A stretch of DNA of 59,281 bases from JAXMHQ01 sp046346665 (GTDB taxonomy: Bacteria > Verrucomicrobiota > Verrucomicrobiia > Limisphaerales > JAXMHQ01): the NCBI GenBank assembly GCA_046346665.1, contig JAXMHQ010000032.1:1-59281 (forward strand), written 5' to 3'. Made by a program: the position numbers and the translations under genes. The first letter of the stretch is position 1. Each line of letters starts with the position of its first letter. The notes under the pieces were generated by a model that ran no database searches, was not told the DNA's origin, and saw only the letters and a list, made by a program, of their open reading frames with translations. Shown piece after piece: positions 1 to 10,210 of the stretch.

Positions 1-396
1 CGTCGCGCCGGCCTTGATGGCCTGCACGCTCATGGGGATGTCGCCGCGCCCCGTGAGAAACACAATCGGCATGACAATGCCGGAACGCGTCAGCCTCTGC
101 TGCAATTCCAGTCCGTTGAGCTCCGGCATCGCCACGTCGAGCACCAGGCAGCCGGAGGTCTCCGGTCGGCACGATTCCAGGAACGCCTTTGCGGACGTAA
201 ACGATTGCACAGCGAAACCCTCGGCCCTGAGCAGGCGCGCGAGGGCCTTGAGCATTCCCGGCTCGTCGTCGAGGAGAAAGACGGTGGGAGGGAGGGTGTC
301 AGTGGCAAGTGGCAAGTGGCCGGTGGCAAGTGGCCGGTGGCAAGTGGCAGGTGGCAAGTGGCCAAGTGGCGAATGGCCGGTCGCGAGAGGTTTCAT
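1..396 (-). CDS. FixJ-type response regulator, N-terminal part (runs off the window)
   Basis: The minus-strand frame encodes a receiver domain: the start TVFLLDDEPGMLKAL carries the acidic pocket, CLVLDVAMPELNGLEL carries the phosphoacceptor Asp, and IVFLTGRGDIPMSVQA carries the conserved Thr. The gene leaves the window at base 1, so the expected LuxR-type DNA-binding half is not visible. The only in-frame ATG is at 396-394 and overlaps the stop of the upstream four-helix-bundle gene as ATGA. With that start the first ~34 residues (MKPLATGHSPLGHLPP...) are encoded by a GGCAAGTGGC repeat array and are foreign to the family; canonical receivers begin just before the TVFLLDDE strand. It is the natural partner of the kinase at 749-2592. 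The receiver call is firm; the start is less certain, since a shorter TTG start inside the array is possible. Confidence 0.85.
   Translation of the reverse strand, partial: MKPLATGHSPLGHLPPATCHRPLATGHLPLATDTLPPTVFLLDDEPGMLKALARLLRAEGFAVQSFTSAKAFLESCRPETSGCLVLDVAMPELNGLELQQRLTRSGIVMPIVFLTGRGDIPMSVQAIKAGAT
297..375. repeat. GGCAAGTGGC / GGCCGGTGGC tandem array
   Basis: About 75 bases consist of 7-13-base variants of GTGGCAAGTGGC and GTGGCCGGTGGC. On the minus strand the array stays open in the response-regulator frame and would be translated as HLPLATGHLPPATCH-like peptide. A shorter inverted version lies on the other side of the four-helix-bundle gene (758-790). Confidence 0.85.
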
Positions 397-752
397 CTTG
401 TGGTGAGTCGTTTGATGGTAGCGCTGAGAATTCGGTTGATCTCCTCGGCCAATGCGATTCTCTGCTCGACGATTTCAAGTGGCACCCGGTAGCGCAGCCG
501 CCGGTAACGCCCTTGTGTTTCCCTCAACGATCCTCTGGCGATGATCAAAAAACGTCGGTATTCGACCGTGGACTCGCGGCCATAGCCTTCCTCGATGTTC
601 GAGCAGACAGAATCGGCACTGGCCACTTGTTGGCTGACAAGACGTTCCAGCTTGCGATCAGCGAGGAATCGCGCTGTGTCCTCAATGACCCCGTCAAATA
701 GTTCCAACGCTTTTCGATACGCCCCGAATTGTTCAAGATTTCCGCTGCTCAT
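393..752 (-). CDS. Four-helix bundle protein (S23/IVS family, TIGR02436-like)
   Basis: The 119-residue product has the family signature in order: a helix rich in AYRKALELF, then SADSVCSNIEEGYGRESTVEYRRFL, then a final IIARGSLRETQ helix. The EGYGR...S..EY..FL...A.GS..E pattern is typical of the small four-helix-bundle proteins first seen in 23S rRNA intervening sequences; the Avd protein of diversity-generating retroelements has the same fold. Function is unknown for most members; pentameric nucleic-acid binding is known for Avd only. Its ATG overlaps the histidine-kinase stop (ATGA at 749-752) and its TGA overlaps the response-regulator ATG (393-396), so it is translationally coupled inside a two-component operon. 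Inverted GGCAAGTGGC-type repeats flank it. No reverse transcriptase or rRNA is nearby. Confidence 0.88.
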   Translation of the reverse strand: MSSGNLEQFGAYRKALELFDGVIEDTARFLADRKLERLVSQQVASADSVCSNIEEGYGRESTVEYRRFLIIARGSLRETQGRYRRLRYRVPLEIVEQRIALAEEINRILSATIKRLTTR

Positions 753-2592
753 ATTCCCTCACTGGCCCCTTGCCCCCCGCCACTTGCCATCCGGACGGGT
801 AATTCAACCTGAAGCGTCGTCCCGCGGCCGGCTTCCCCTGCCACCGCCCACAATCGCCCCCGATGGGCCGTGACGATGGATCGGCAAATCGCAAGCCCCA
901 GGCCCAGACCGTCTTTCTTGGTCGTGTAGAACGGTTGAAAAATGCGTTCCGGCTCCGCAGGCAAGCCGCAACCGTTGTCCGATATGGAAATCCGCAGCAT
1001 TCCATCCTGGTGCACCGTGGAAAGGGTCAGGTGCCGTTGCCCCGGGGGATTGGCGGCCATGGCGTCGCAGGCATTCAGAATCAGGTTCAGGAGCACCTGC
1101 TGGAGCTGGACGCGATCCCCCATGATCTGCGGCGGGTTCACAGCCAGGGTCGTGCGGACCGAAATGCCGCGTCCGATCAAATCGCTCGAGATGATGCGAA
1201 GCACATCCTGGATGAGTTCATTCGAGGCCAGCGACGCTCTTTGCGTCTGGCCGGGCTTCAGAAGTGCGCGCAGCCGGCGGATGACCTCACCGGCCCGCTG
1301 ATCTTCACTCACGATGTCCGCCAGGATGCTGAGGGTCTCCGCGACATCCGGCGGATTCTGCACGAGCAGGCGCTGGGCGGCCTGGGCATTGGTGAGAATG
1401 ATGGCGAGGGGCTGGTTCAATTCGTGCGCGAGGGAACTGGACAACTCGCTGAGGGTTGTGATTCGGGAAAGATGAGCCAGTTCATTCCGGTGTTGGGCGA
1501 GTTGATCCTCGGCCTTTTTGCGCCCGGTGACGTCCACGGAAACACCGCGCAACCGAAGCGGATTTCCATCCCGGCCACGCTCCACCTGTCCACGCGCCAC
1601 AATCCAGTGTGTCACCTTTCCGTTGGCAACCACGCGATACTCAGCCTCGAATTCGCCGCTGACCTCAATCGCGTGGCGCGCGGCGCGTTGCGTCGATTCC
1701 CGGTCGTCGGGATGAACTGACTGCAGGAAGCGGGCAAAAGTAATCCGCTCGGACGCCCCGGCTCCGGCGCGTTCCCGGCCCTTCTCGGTAACCCAGATCT
1801 CGTCCCGCACCAGGTCCCACTCCCAAAGGCTGAGGTTCGCAGCCCTGGCGGCCAAATGCATGCGTTGTTGGCTTTCCAGCAGGTCGCGCGACAGTTGCCC
1901 TGCCCGGAGCACATCCAGGCTCAGGTCATAGCCCATCAGAAGAATCAGCGACAGGACGAGCTGGCTGGAAAACGTGCTCGGCAGAATTTCCCGCGCATAG
2001 AGCGCATAAAGCACGATCGCCAATGCGAATCCAATCGACGTCCAGCTGCCCAGTACCCGTGCGCGCCACGGCGCCCCGTTCCTCCAGGCGGTTCGGGTGG
2101 CGTCGACCACAAAAATGACGATCAACACCAGACTCAAGTGCATGAGTGCCGCCCAGGAATGCAACACGCCATGCGGATGCGAGATCTGCTCTCCCAGCAG
2201 CGGCATATGGTGCAAAGCGGTGATTTCGCGGTAATAAAAAAATTCACCCCCCGGCGTGAAGTTGAGGACCAACATGAGCGCACGCACACCGCAGATCAAA
2301 TACAGCAGCCAGAGCCGTCCCGCGTGCAAATAGAGGTAAATGAACCACGCGATCAACACGCCTTCCACCATCCCCAACACCAGCATCCAGCGAAAGAATA
2401 CCTCATACTCCTCCGGTGTCCGGGCGTGCATTCCCAGCAAGTCGAGCAGGGCGTAGCCAGCGGCCGCGGTCGCGGCGAGTGAGAACACCAGATTTCACCA
2501 CCGTGGCGGCGGCCCCAAACGAGAAAATGCACGGCGCCGAGCGTCAGGCAAATGCCTGAGGTCAACGACCAGATGACGGCGATCCAACTCAC
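749..2592 (-). CDS. Membrane-anchored PAS sensor histidine kinase (apparent N-terminal frameshift)
   Basis: From about 2488 to 749 the frame is continuous: several membrane helices (FFRWMLVLGMVEGVLIAWF onward), a PAS domain ending in LRLRGVSVDVTGRKKAE, a HisKA H-box SSLAHELNQPLAIILTNA, and a HATPase with N-box NLILNACDAM, DNGCGLP and GLGLGLAICRSI. It would autophosphorylate on the H-box His and signal to the FixJ-type regulator at 1-396. The first helix of the homologous kinase at 50352-52169 has its counterpart here in another frame (VSWIAVIWSLTSGICLTLG, from GTG 2592), so one base appears lost near 2487-2500. Either the kinase is mutated, or it starts inside at 2488, or the base is a sequence error. 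An ATG at 2643 is also possible. The stop overlaps the downstream gene (ATGA). Confidence 0.82.
758..790. repeat. Inverted partner of the GGCAAGTGGC array
   Basis: The plus strand reads CACTGGCCCCTTGCC and then GCCACTTGCCA, the reverse complement of the motif at 297-375. It forms the last codons of the histidine kinase (MASGGGQGASEGI), a tail not expected after the usual LPV end of the ATPase domain. With the array at 297-375 it brackets the four-helix-bundle gene in inverted orientation. Confidence 0.6.
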
Positions 2593-2641
2593 GAGTTGCC
2601 CGAGGCCAGCCAAGCGTCCGGGAAAGGCCAATCTGAAACCC

Positions 2642-3058
2642 ATGAAAGCGCTGACTGAACATTTGTGGTTTGAAGTCCCGAATCGTCGGGGGTTCAGCAC
2701 ACGTCCACCGTCGAGGAACTCGTGCGCAAGAGCGGCGTCAAAGAAGGACTCTGCCTTGTGAATGCCATGCACATCACGGCCTCCGTGTTTATCAACGACG
2801 CCGAGGACGGGTTGCTGCACGATTACGAGGTCTGGCTCGAAAAACTCGCGCCGCACGCGCCGACGTCGCAATACCACCACAACCGGACCGGCGAAGACAA
2901 CGCCGATGCCTTACATGAACAAGCCAGGTCATGGGCCGCGAGGTCGTGGTGGCGATCACGAAAGGCAAACTGATTTCGCCCGTGGGAACAGATTTTCTAC
3001 GGCGAATTCGACGGCGCCGCCGGAAACGCGCGCTGGTCAAGGATCATCGGGGGAGTAA
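2642..3058 (+). pseudogene. yjbQ/UPF0047 copy 1, frameshifted
   Basis: Near full length (417 bp; the family is ~140 codons). Segments are in different frames: MKALTEHLWFEVPNRRGF from 2642, VEELVRKSGVKEGLCLVNAM, SVFINDAEDGLLHDYEVWLE, HHNRTGEDNADA, then after another shift GREVVVAITKGKL, and a final FYGEFDG..RRKRALVK. This matches the YjbQ family (UPF0047, TIGR00149), small trimeric proteins; some members have thiamine-phosphate synthase activity. At least three indels destroy the frame. It starts head to head with the histidine-kinase gene. Two more broken copies lie at 8797-9099 and 9561-9849, about 85% similar in the best-preserved stretch. Confidence 0.8.
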
Positions 3059-3095
3059 TCACATCCTCCGGATAATCTCAGCACTTGAAATTACT

Positions 3096-6000
3096 TTAAT
3101 CCGATTCTATTGCGGCGGGCAGCCCGAGTAGGTTTGGACCCACGGATCGCGGCTGGCCACCCCGGCTGTCTGCACGACGAACGCTTCCCCGCCTGATCGT
3201 CGGCGCAGCCGGCACCCAGGCTCCACTCACATAAGTCGCTGTCATTACCTGCACGCTGTTGACATACTGATATATCTGGTCCCCTTCCGCCCCAGGAAAA
3301 CCAAGATCCACCAGCGTCCCTGTCCGCGGCACCATCGACGCCACCAGCGAAAAATACCGCGCGGTCGTCGGCAGATTCGAATACCGTTGCTGCCCCACCG
3401 GCACTTCGCCCACAAACGTCACCGTGTGGGCGCCGCGCTCGACCTGTTGTTCACAATCACTGTCTGCCCGGGGTTCACTGCAAAATCATTATTCCACCCC
3501 GTGCTCACCGTATTAATCGCCTGGGCCAGCATGACGTTCCATCCAATATTGTTTGGCGCGTATGAGGTCACGATCGTCCGAGTCGGACTCCCATGAAGAG
3601 TGCCGTCACCATGTTCCCCTGCCGGTTGTCCAACGATTGCTCACCCCGATTGAGCTCTGCGCAGGCAGTGTCATCTTCACAAATCCCACCGTGCTGGCCG
3701 AGCACACTCCCCCTTCCACCACCCGGTAAAACCGATGCGCAACCGAACCCACCATCGTATCCAGCACCACATAGCTGCCTCCCGACAGGCTCACCGTTCC
3801 CCATGGACTCCAATGGATCAGATCCTCGCTGCTGACCACATCCACGGCGGCCGCCGCCCCGCCACTGATCGTAAACTGATAACCATTGGCTGTCATCGCC
3901 TCCGAGCCCAGTATCGGCTGCGGATCCACCGTCACAATCACAGGCGCCGACACCATCGTCACTCCGTTGTTGTCCGTGACTTTCGCCGTGAACACGCAGG
4001 GACCTGATGCCACCGGGGTCCATACCACACTATAGGGCGCGCTCGCCGTGAACCGATCAACGTCGTTCCCGAATAAAATCCACACGGGCGACACCCGCAT
4101 CCGCCGCAGCCGCCGCGCTCAGAGTCACGCTGCCCGAAATCACTGCCGCACTCCCGTCCGCAGGACTGATTACCGTCACCGTCGGCGGGCAGCCCGAGTA
4201 GGTTTGGACCCACGGATCGCGGCTGGCCACCCCGGCCGTCTGCACGACGAACGCTTCCCCGGCCTGGATCGTCGGCGCAGCCGGCACCCAGGCTCCACTC
4301 ACATAAGTCGCCGTCATTACCTGCACGCCGTTGACATACTGATATATCTGGTCCCTTCCGCCCCAGGAAAACTAAGATCCACCAGCGTCCCCGTCCGCGC
4401 ACCATCGACGCCACCAGCGAAAAATACCGCGCGGTCGTCGGCAGATTCGAATACCGTTGCTGCCCCACCGGCACTTCGCCCACAAACGTCACCGTGTAAG
4501 GCTGCGTCGACCTGTTGTTCACAATCACCGTCTGCCCGGGGTTCACTGCAAAATCATTATTCCACCCTCTGTGCTCACCGTATTAATCGCCTGGGCCAGC
4601 ATGACGTTCCACTCATCATTTGGCGCGTATGAGGTCACGATCGTCCGAGTCGGGACTCCCGCGAAGAGTGTCACCATGTTCCTCAAGCGGCTGTCCAACG
4701 GATTGCTCACCCCGATTGAGCTCTGCGCAGGCAGTGTCATCTTCACAAATCCCACCGTGTTGAAGGCCGAGCACACTCCCCCTTCCACCACCCGGTAAAA
4801 ACCGATGCGCAACCGAACTCCACCATCGTATCCAGCACCACATAGCTGCCTCCTGACAGGCCTGTTCCCCATGGACTCCAATGGATCAGATCCTCGCTGC
4901 TGACCACATTCACGGCGGCTGCCGCCCCGCCACTGATCGTAAAACTGATAACCATTGGCTGTCATCGCCTCCGAGCCCAGTATCGGCTGCGGATCCACCG
5001 TCACAATCACAGGCGCCGACACCATCGTCACTCCGTTGTTATCCGTGACTTTCGCCGTGAACACGCAGGGACCTGATGCCACCGGGGTCCATACCACACT
5101 ATAGGGCGCGCTCGCCGCAGAACCGATCAACGTCGTTCCCGAATAAAATCCACACGGGCGACACCCGCATCCGCCGCAGCCGCCGCGCCCAGAGTCACGC
5201 TGCCCGAAATCACCGCCGCACTCCTGTCCGCAGGACTGATTACCGTCACCGTCGGCGGGCAGCCCGAGTAGGTTTGACCCACGGATCGCGGCTGGCCACC
5301 CCGGCTGTCTGCACGACGAACGCTTCCCCGGCCTGGATCGTCGGCGCAGCCGGCACCCAGGCTCCACCACATAAGTCGCCGTCATTACCTGCACGCCGTT
5401 GACATACCGATATATCTGGTCCCCTTCCGCCCCAGGAAAAACCAAGATCCACCAGCGTCCCTGTCCGCGGCACCATCGACGCCACCAGCGAAAAATACCG
5501 CGCGGTCGTCGGCAGATTCGAATACTGTTGCTGCCCTACCGGCACTTCGCCCACAAACGTCACCGTGTAAGGCAGTGTCGACTTGTTGTTCAATGTCATC
5601 GTCTGTCCGGGGTTCACCGCAAAATCGTCGTCCCATCCGGTATCCGGTTTGTTGTTTGCCTGAGCCAGTGTAACGTTCCACCCGACGTTATTTGGCTGGT
5701 ATACCGTAACGGTTGTCCTGCGGGCGCTCAAATAGCTTTGTCACCATTTCCCTTGCGGGTTATCCAAGGGATTGCTTACCCCGATTGTGCTGTGCGAAGG
5801 CACCGTCGTCTTCACAAATCCCACCGTATTGACGGAGCAACCGTCGGCGCTGCGGCAGCGATAGAAACAATGCGCTGATGATCCGATCGCGGCATCGGTG
5901 AATTCATATGTATTTCCACCAAAGTGAAACCTGGCCCAGAACACCCAGTTGACCAGATCATAGCTTCTTTCAATATTGATTTCGGTTCCTGCAGGTCCAT

Positions 6001-8574
6001 AAAGAAGCATATTGCAGGCGGTGGTCGGACACATTTTCAACCGCCAAAGCCGAAGTTGGAACAGCAAATCACGGTGACCGGGAAGGAAAGGGTGGCGGCG
6101 CCTCCGTCCTCATCCAGGACCACCGTCTGGATTGTCGCACGCTACATTTCACGCGCATGAATATGCACAAGGAGAGTTGACCCTTGTCGGCTGGTGGTCA
6201 GGTCTCCGGGCCGAATGAGGTTGCCATCTGAACAAGATGCAGTGTAATCCGAAGCCTGTCCGGCGGCGTAAAATCGTTCAACCGGAAATCGGAATATCCA
6301 ATACCGAATATTGTCCCACTGACTGGGCGGGAATCGATGAGGGAACAAACACTGGGGTTGATTGCCGCTATGGGCAACGACATTGACCGTCACCTGGGCC
6401 CGCACCGTTCAGCCCATCGCTGACGACATAACGGAATGTAACCGGCCCCAACCAGGCTGAGTTTGGCACAAAATGGACTGTTCTTTGGTCAGGTTAATTG
6501 CGATTGCCCCGGCTTCGGTGAAGCCAGCGTGGAGATCGATGCGATTGTTAATGCAGACTGCGCATCAGGGTCGGTGTCATTATCCATCACATTGAGATTG
6601 CTGCCACCGTGATACACAGTATAAGAATCATCCTGTGGTGTGGGCGGATTATTCAGAGCCAGTGCTGCTGAAGAAGAAGTAAAGTGTCCCAGATATATTT
6701 CTCACAACCACATAGTAGCTGCTCTACATCTCCTGGCTGGGTAAGGGGCCCTTGATCAACAGCCCGGAAGTGGTGGTGCCTGTCAAATGACAATCATCCG
6801 TCAGGGCCGAGCCGTCCTGTACCATTGATAGGACAATTGCTCGTTGCCGGCAATGTCCGTCCCGGCTGCATCCACGGTGAATGCAGTAGCAGATGCACCC
6901 ATCTGTTGTCCTTGAAGCAACGACCTCGGCTGTTGGGACCACTATGATTTTAATAAAGCTTGCTAAATGGGTTGGCTGACTCGCAATTATTCCCTGCTCA
7001 TGTTCATATAGGGACCGAAAGCGGTCGTTTCCATTTTCACAGCGTGCGCACCATGTAGTAGTTGTCCGGCACACCGCCGACTGCAGGCCTGGATGCATTA
7101 TAGGTCGTCGTAACGAGCGGCCCGGAGGTATTCACCAGGGAAAATGGGCCCTTGCGTGTTGGAGCTGAATAGACGTTATGTCCCATGGTCGCGTCTCGAG
7201 AAGCAGTCCACGACAAGAGTGAACCGGTATCAGTTGAGGAAATGACCAGACCGGACGGAGGATTAGCAGTATGCAAGCGCAACGTGGGGTCACCCATTAA
7301 AGTCGTATGAACATTGATTGGCTGCTGGGAGATGAGTGCCTCACCAATGGTCGATCCCAGTGTTTCAGAAGTTCCAATGAAATTGCCGCTCGGACCACCA
7401 ACCCAGCGTGCAGCCAAGCCGTAACCATACCTGCCATTGGCGGGTCATAGGGATTCGCCAAAGGCGCTTTAAGCAAGTCCTTCCACTCCTCCCAATTTCC
7501 AAAGAAACTGCCAAAAAAGGACACAAAGACAACTCTCGAATCATAATCAACGAAATTGTTTTTGCTGCTATTCACCCCATCTCCATCCGGAGTTCCCCAA
7601 TTTCCTGTAGTTCCGATTCCGAACGCGCTACCACCCCCACCGTAACCTCCACCGTAGCCAACGAGGTAATCTTGTCCTTGCGCGCTCACATTTGGAAACC
7701 AATGCATGGACTGATCGCTGATATGAAGAACGTCGCTCCCAAATGCCAGCTCTGACCCCGGTGCAGCACAGAAGTGAACTTCCGCCGGTGACCAACAAAC
7801 ACTAATCATTCGTCTCTTCACCGAAAATACTCCCGTGCGGAAGTCGTGATCCTTGTCCAGATAGCGCGACAAAAGAGTCGCTTCATTCACGTGAAATTCC
7901 GGCTCCAAGGATAGGTCCACCCTGCCGATCCCCAGCGGCGCCGGCGTGGGAACCGCGTCTTGATCGAACTTTCCGTCACCCGGATTATTGTAACAGGGTG
8001 GAACCCCAGGATAATGCACACCAGTCTCAATACTGACTTGATCTGCGGAGACTGTATTCAGATCGCTCCAGCCCAGGACACCATACGCTGAAATAGGGTC
8101 GGCGTAGAAGCCGTCCGCAGGCAAGGCTCCAGAGTAGTGATTCCCCACGGTCCAGGCATCACCGGTCCCGGAATACGGCACCGGAACATGACCGATGATA
8201 AAAACGAGTTTTACCTCGTCGGGGGCTGCACTGTAATCGGCCTGGACGATCGAGCGGATTTCACGAACGCGTGGGGCGTTTCGCTGCGCCCAAAGAGTAA
8301 AGTCAGCGCCCGGCTCGCCGCATGCGATCCGACCGCGCTCAACATCGTGCCGCAACACACGCCACCCGTCACCTGCCAAATCTTGCTCGTCCGGATCGAG
8401 CTTCAGAGCGATTTGCGTATCACTCGCTATCGTTTTGTCCACCAGAGAATCACCTTTCCCTCGATAGGTAGGCGCATCGAACGCATGAACACCGCAAGCG
8501 CCCGCCAACAGCAATAAGGTGGCCATCAACCTAAACAAGCCGCATTGTCGTTGAGATGTGTTCATGACATACAT
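3096..8574 (-). pseudogene. Very large exported protein gene: C25-like head, Fn3, cadherin-like and Ig repeats; many frameshifts
   Basis: The reading starts at 8574 (MYVMNTSQ) or 8565, with a signal peptide (LMATLLLLAGACGVHAFDA). It continues openly to about 7420 with features of gingipain/C25-like exported proteins: VKLVFIIGHVPVPYSG, GKFDQDAVPTP, GRVDL, LLSRYLDKDHDFR, RVVFVSFFGSFFGNW. After a shift come ARWVGGPSGN, TTLMGDPTLRLHTANPP and an Fn3-like stretch ending NYYMVRTL. Further shifted pieces include KMETTAFGPYMNMS, a cadherin-like PQDDSYTVYHGGSNLNV with DNDTDPDAQS, and the Ig-containing tandem repeats at 3113-5740. No clear catalytic Cys/His pair is visible. Stops and shifts recur from ~7420 to the 3' end, so only the N-terminal 380-odd residues could be made as one piece. 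Decay is likely; consensus errors in repeats are the alternative. Confidence 0.7.
3113..5740 (-). repeat. 1,070-bp tandem repeat, about 2.5 copies
   Basis: The phrase GGCAGCCCGAGTAGGTTT recurs at 3118, 4188 and 5258, an exact period of 1,070 bases. Each unit encodes on the minus strand, in broken frames, a GW..DFAVNPGQT segment, FVGEVPVGQQRYSNLPTTA, QAGEAFVVQTAGVASRDPW, an Ig-like domain from PPTVTVISPADGSAAVISG to VIVTVDPQPI, and a closing FTISGGAAAAVDVVSSEDL region. The first two units are nearly identical apart from scattered one-base indels. The third becomes clearly divergent after about 5570 and matches the single-copy sequence running to 6067. The period is not a multiple of three. Confidence 0.88.
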
Positions 8575-8796
8575 GATTGTTGGACGGTATTTATACCAAC
8601 ATGATTCTCCAATTATGCCCGGCTCCGACATCCTTACCGGCCCGCACAGCCTCTTACCCGAATGATAAAGAACTGCACGTTCCAGTCGCCTTTATGTCAT
8701 AGCTCATTAGGGTGTCAACATAATTCATGTATTTTAAATATATTTGTCAACTACGAATTGACTCAAATTAAATGCGACGAGAGGAAGGAATGTGGG
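8575..8796. other. AT-rich spacer with an insertion-end-like motif
   Basis: No gene is seen. The spacer is markedly richer in A+T than its surroundings. At 8754-8790 it carries CGAATTGACTCA followed by AAATGCGAC and GGAAGGAA, resembling the reverse complement of 30884-30921, next to the insertion sequence. It would also hold the promoter of the large exported protein gene; I could not pick out a convincing one. Confidence 0.4.
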
Positions 8797-9099
8797 CGGG
8801 TGAAAGTAATTCAATGCGTCTATCACTGCGGCGGTATTCATAAACGATGCGAAGAGGGTCTTCTTCAAGCACGACTACGATGTTTGGCTGGAAAAGCTAG
8901 CCCCACACGCTCCCACCTCCCAATACCAACACAACCGCACCAGGGAGGACAACGCCGACGCCCATATGAAACGGCAGATTATGGGCCGCGAAGTGGTAAT
9001 CGCCATCACGAATAACAACCCGATTTCGGCCCATGGGAGCAAATCTTCTACGGCGATTTCGACGGTCGCCGCCGCAAGCGCGCCCTGGTCAAAATCATG
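8797..9099 (+). pseudogene. yjbQ/UPF0047 copy 2, truncated and frameshifted
   Basis: Recognisable pieces are KHDYDVWLEKLAPHAPTSQYQHNR, here split by a damaged GEDNADA equivalent (REDNADAHMKRQIMGREVV), then AITNNNPISAH with a shift, and a final FYGDFDG..RRKRALVKI. The 5' third is missing or unrecognisable and stop codons interrupt the frame. The order of motifs equals copies 1 and 3, in the same orientation. Confidence 0.72.
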
Positions 9100-9560
9100 A
9101 GAATGGCTCCTGGCACGCCTCGGCGGTTCAACATGGCGTGCATACCTTCAAGCCCGGCGCGCGCAGGGAGATTTCGGCCGGTCTCCCATCGCCAAAGTGT
9201 GCTACATCGAGACCAGAGCCTTAGCCAGCTGCTTTTGTCAGCCCCAGACGGCGCCTGGCATAGGCAATCCTTCGGGGCAAGTCACTCGCTGCGGCTCCGG
9301 GTCAAATCCAAGGAATTTACGGCCTTTCGGAATTGTCTGGACTACGGAGTGCCGGAAAGCCTCGCCTGTTCTTAGGTTCCCGATGGGATCGTCTCCTGCA
9401 ACGCCTGCGTGCTCGTGATTGCATCACATGGAGCTGCAGGCGTTCCTGGCGCAAGTGGTCGCCAATCGTCCTGGCTTCGTCCTTCGCGGTCTGGGTGCAT
9501 TTCCAACGGTGGGGATGTGGGCCACGTAAGGCCTTGATGTGTAGATGGCAAAAAGGCAAC
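9100..9560. other. Spacer between yjbQ copies 2 and 3; no gene recognised
   Basis: Short open frames exist on both strands, but none shows family motifs, a convincing start, or agreement with a neighbour. It is probably further decayed sequence. Confidence 0.4.
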
Positions 9561-9849
9561 GCATGGCACCGCCTCCGTGTTCATCAACGACGCCGAGGAC
9601 GGGTTGCTGCACGACTACGACGTGTGGCTGGAAAAACTCGCGCCGCATGCGCCCACGTCCCAGTACCAGCACAACCGCACCGGGGAGGACAACGCCGACG
9701 CCCATTTGAAGCGGCAGATCATGGGCCGAGAAGTGGTGATCGCCATCACCAACGGCAAACTCGATTTCGGGCCGTGGGAGCAAATCTTCTACGGCGAATT
9801 CGACGGGCGGCGACGGAAACGGGCGTTGGTCAAGATCATTGGGGAGTGA
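9561..9849 (+). pseudogene. yjbQ/UPF0047 copy 3, 5'-truncated
   Basis: From the GTG at 9577 the frame is clean to the stop: FINDAEDGLLHDYDVWLE, HNRTGEDNADAHLKRQIMG, REVVIAITNGKLDFGPW, FYGEFDGRRRKRALVKIIGE. It is the best-preserved C-terminal two thirds of the YjbQ fold, including the conserved His of HNRTGEDNADAH. The first ~45 codons, with the WFE.P.R..F strand and the EELVR helix, are missing; only a damaged trace (ACGCATGGCACCGCC) precedes it. A 90-residue product is possible but would lack part of the fold. Confidence 0.72.
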
Positions 9850-9864
9850 GGCCAAACTGTTCTT

Positions 9865-9952
9865 GGCCACAGAGGACACAGAGGCACAGAGGAGGTAAGG
9901 TAGATGGGCAGCAGTTTCTCTGAAACTCTGTGGTCTCTGTGGTCTCTGTGGC
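9865..9952. repeat. Hairpin repeat of the CACAGAGG family
   Basis: The left arm 9865-9892 (GGCCACAGAGGACACAGAGG...) pairs with the right arm 9925-9952 (CTCTGTGGTCTCTGTGGTC...). Both arms are themselves short tandem repeats. Similar hairpins occur at 40472-40540 and 56731-56798. The rest of 9850-10210 holds the phrase TTCGCGTCCATTCGCGGTT (about 10068-10086) and no gene. Confidence 0.7.
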
Positions 9953-10210
9953 AACCCCGGAAACAACCGTGCCCGCAGACCACGTGCTGCCTGCTGGCGG
10001 GCGAGTCGTCCGCCAGAACGGGCCGGTGGCCCGTTCCACCCAGACCAGTTGCCGAATTCGGACTTCATTCGCGTCCATTCGCGGTTGAACAACGTTTTTT
10101 CTGATCTGCGGTTAAAACCCCGCTTCTTTCCATACTACAAAAAAACAGTGCGACCGTACATTCCCCCGCTATCCAGAAGCGGTTCGATCCTCTAGTATCC
10201 GGTCTGGATC

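Noticed and set aside
300..375. CRISPR array at the GGCAAGTGGC repeats, and likewise at 17427 and 58201
   Set aside because: Units are 7-13 bases with no unique spacers and no cas genes nearby.
297..790. Possible diversity-generating retroelement because the four-helix-bundle protein resembles Avd
   Set aside because: No reverse transcriptase, template/variable repeat pair or adenine-biased variation is visible in the window.
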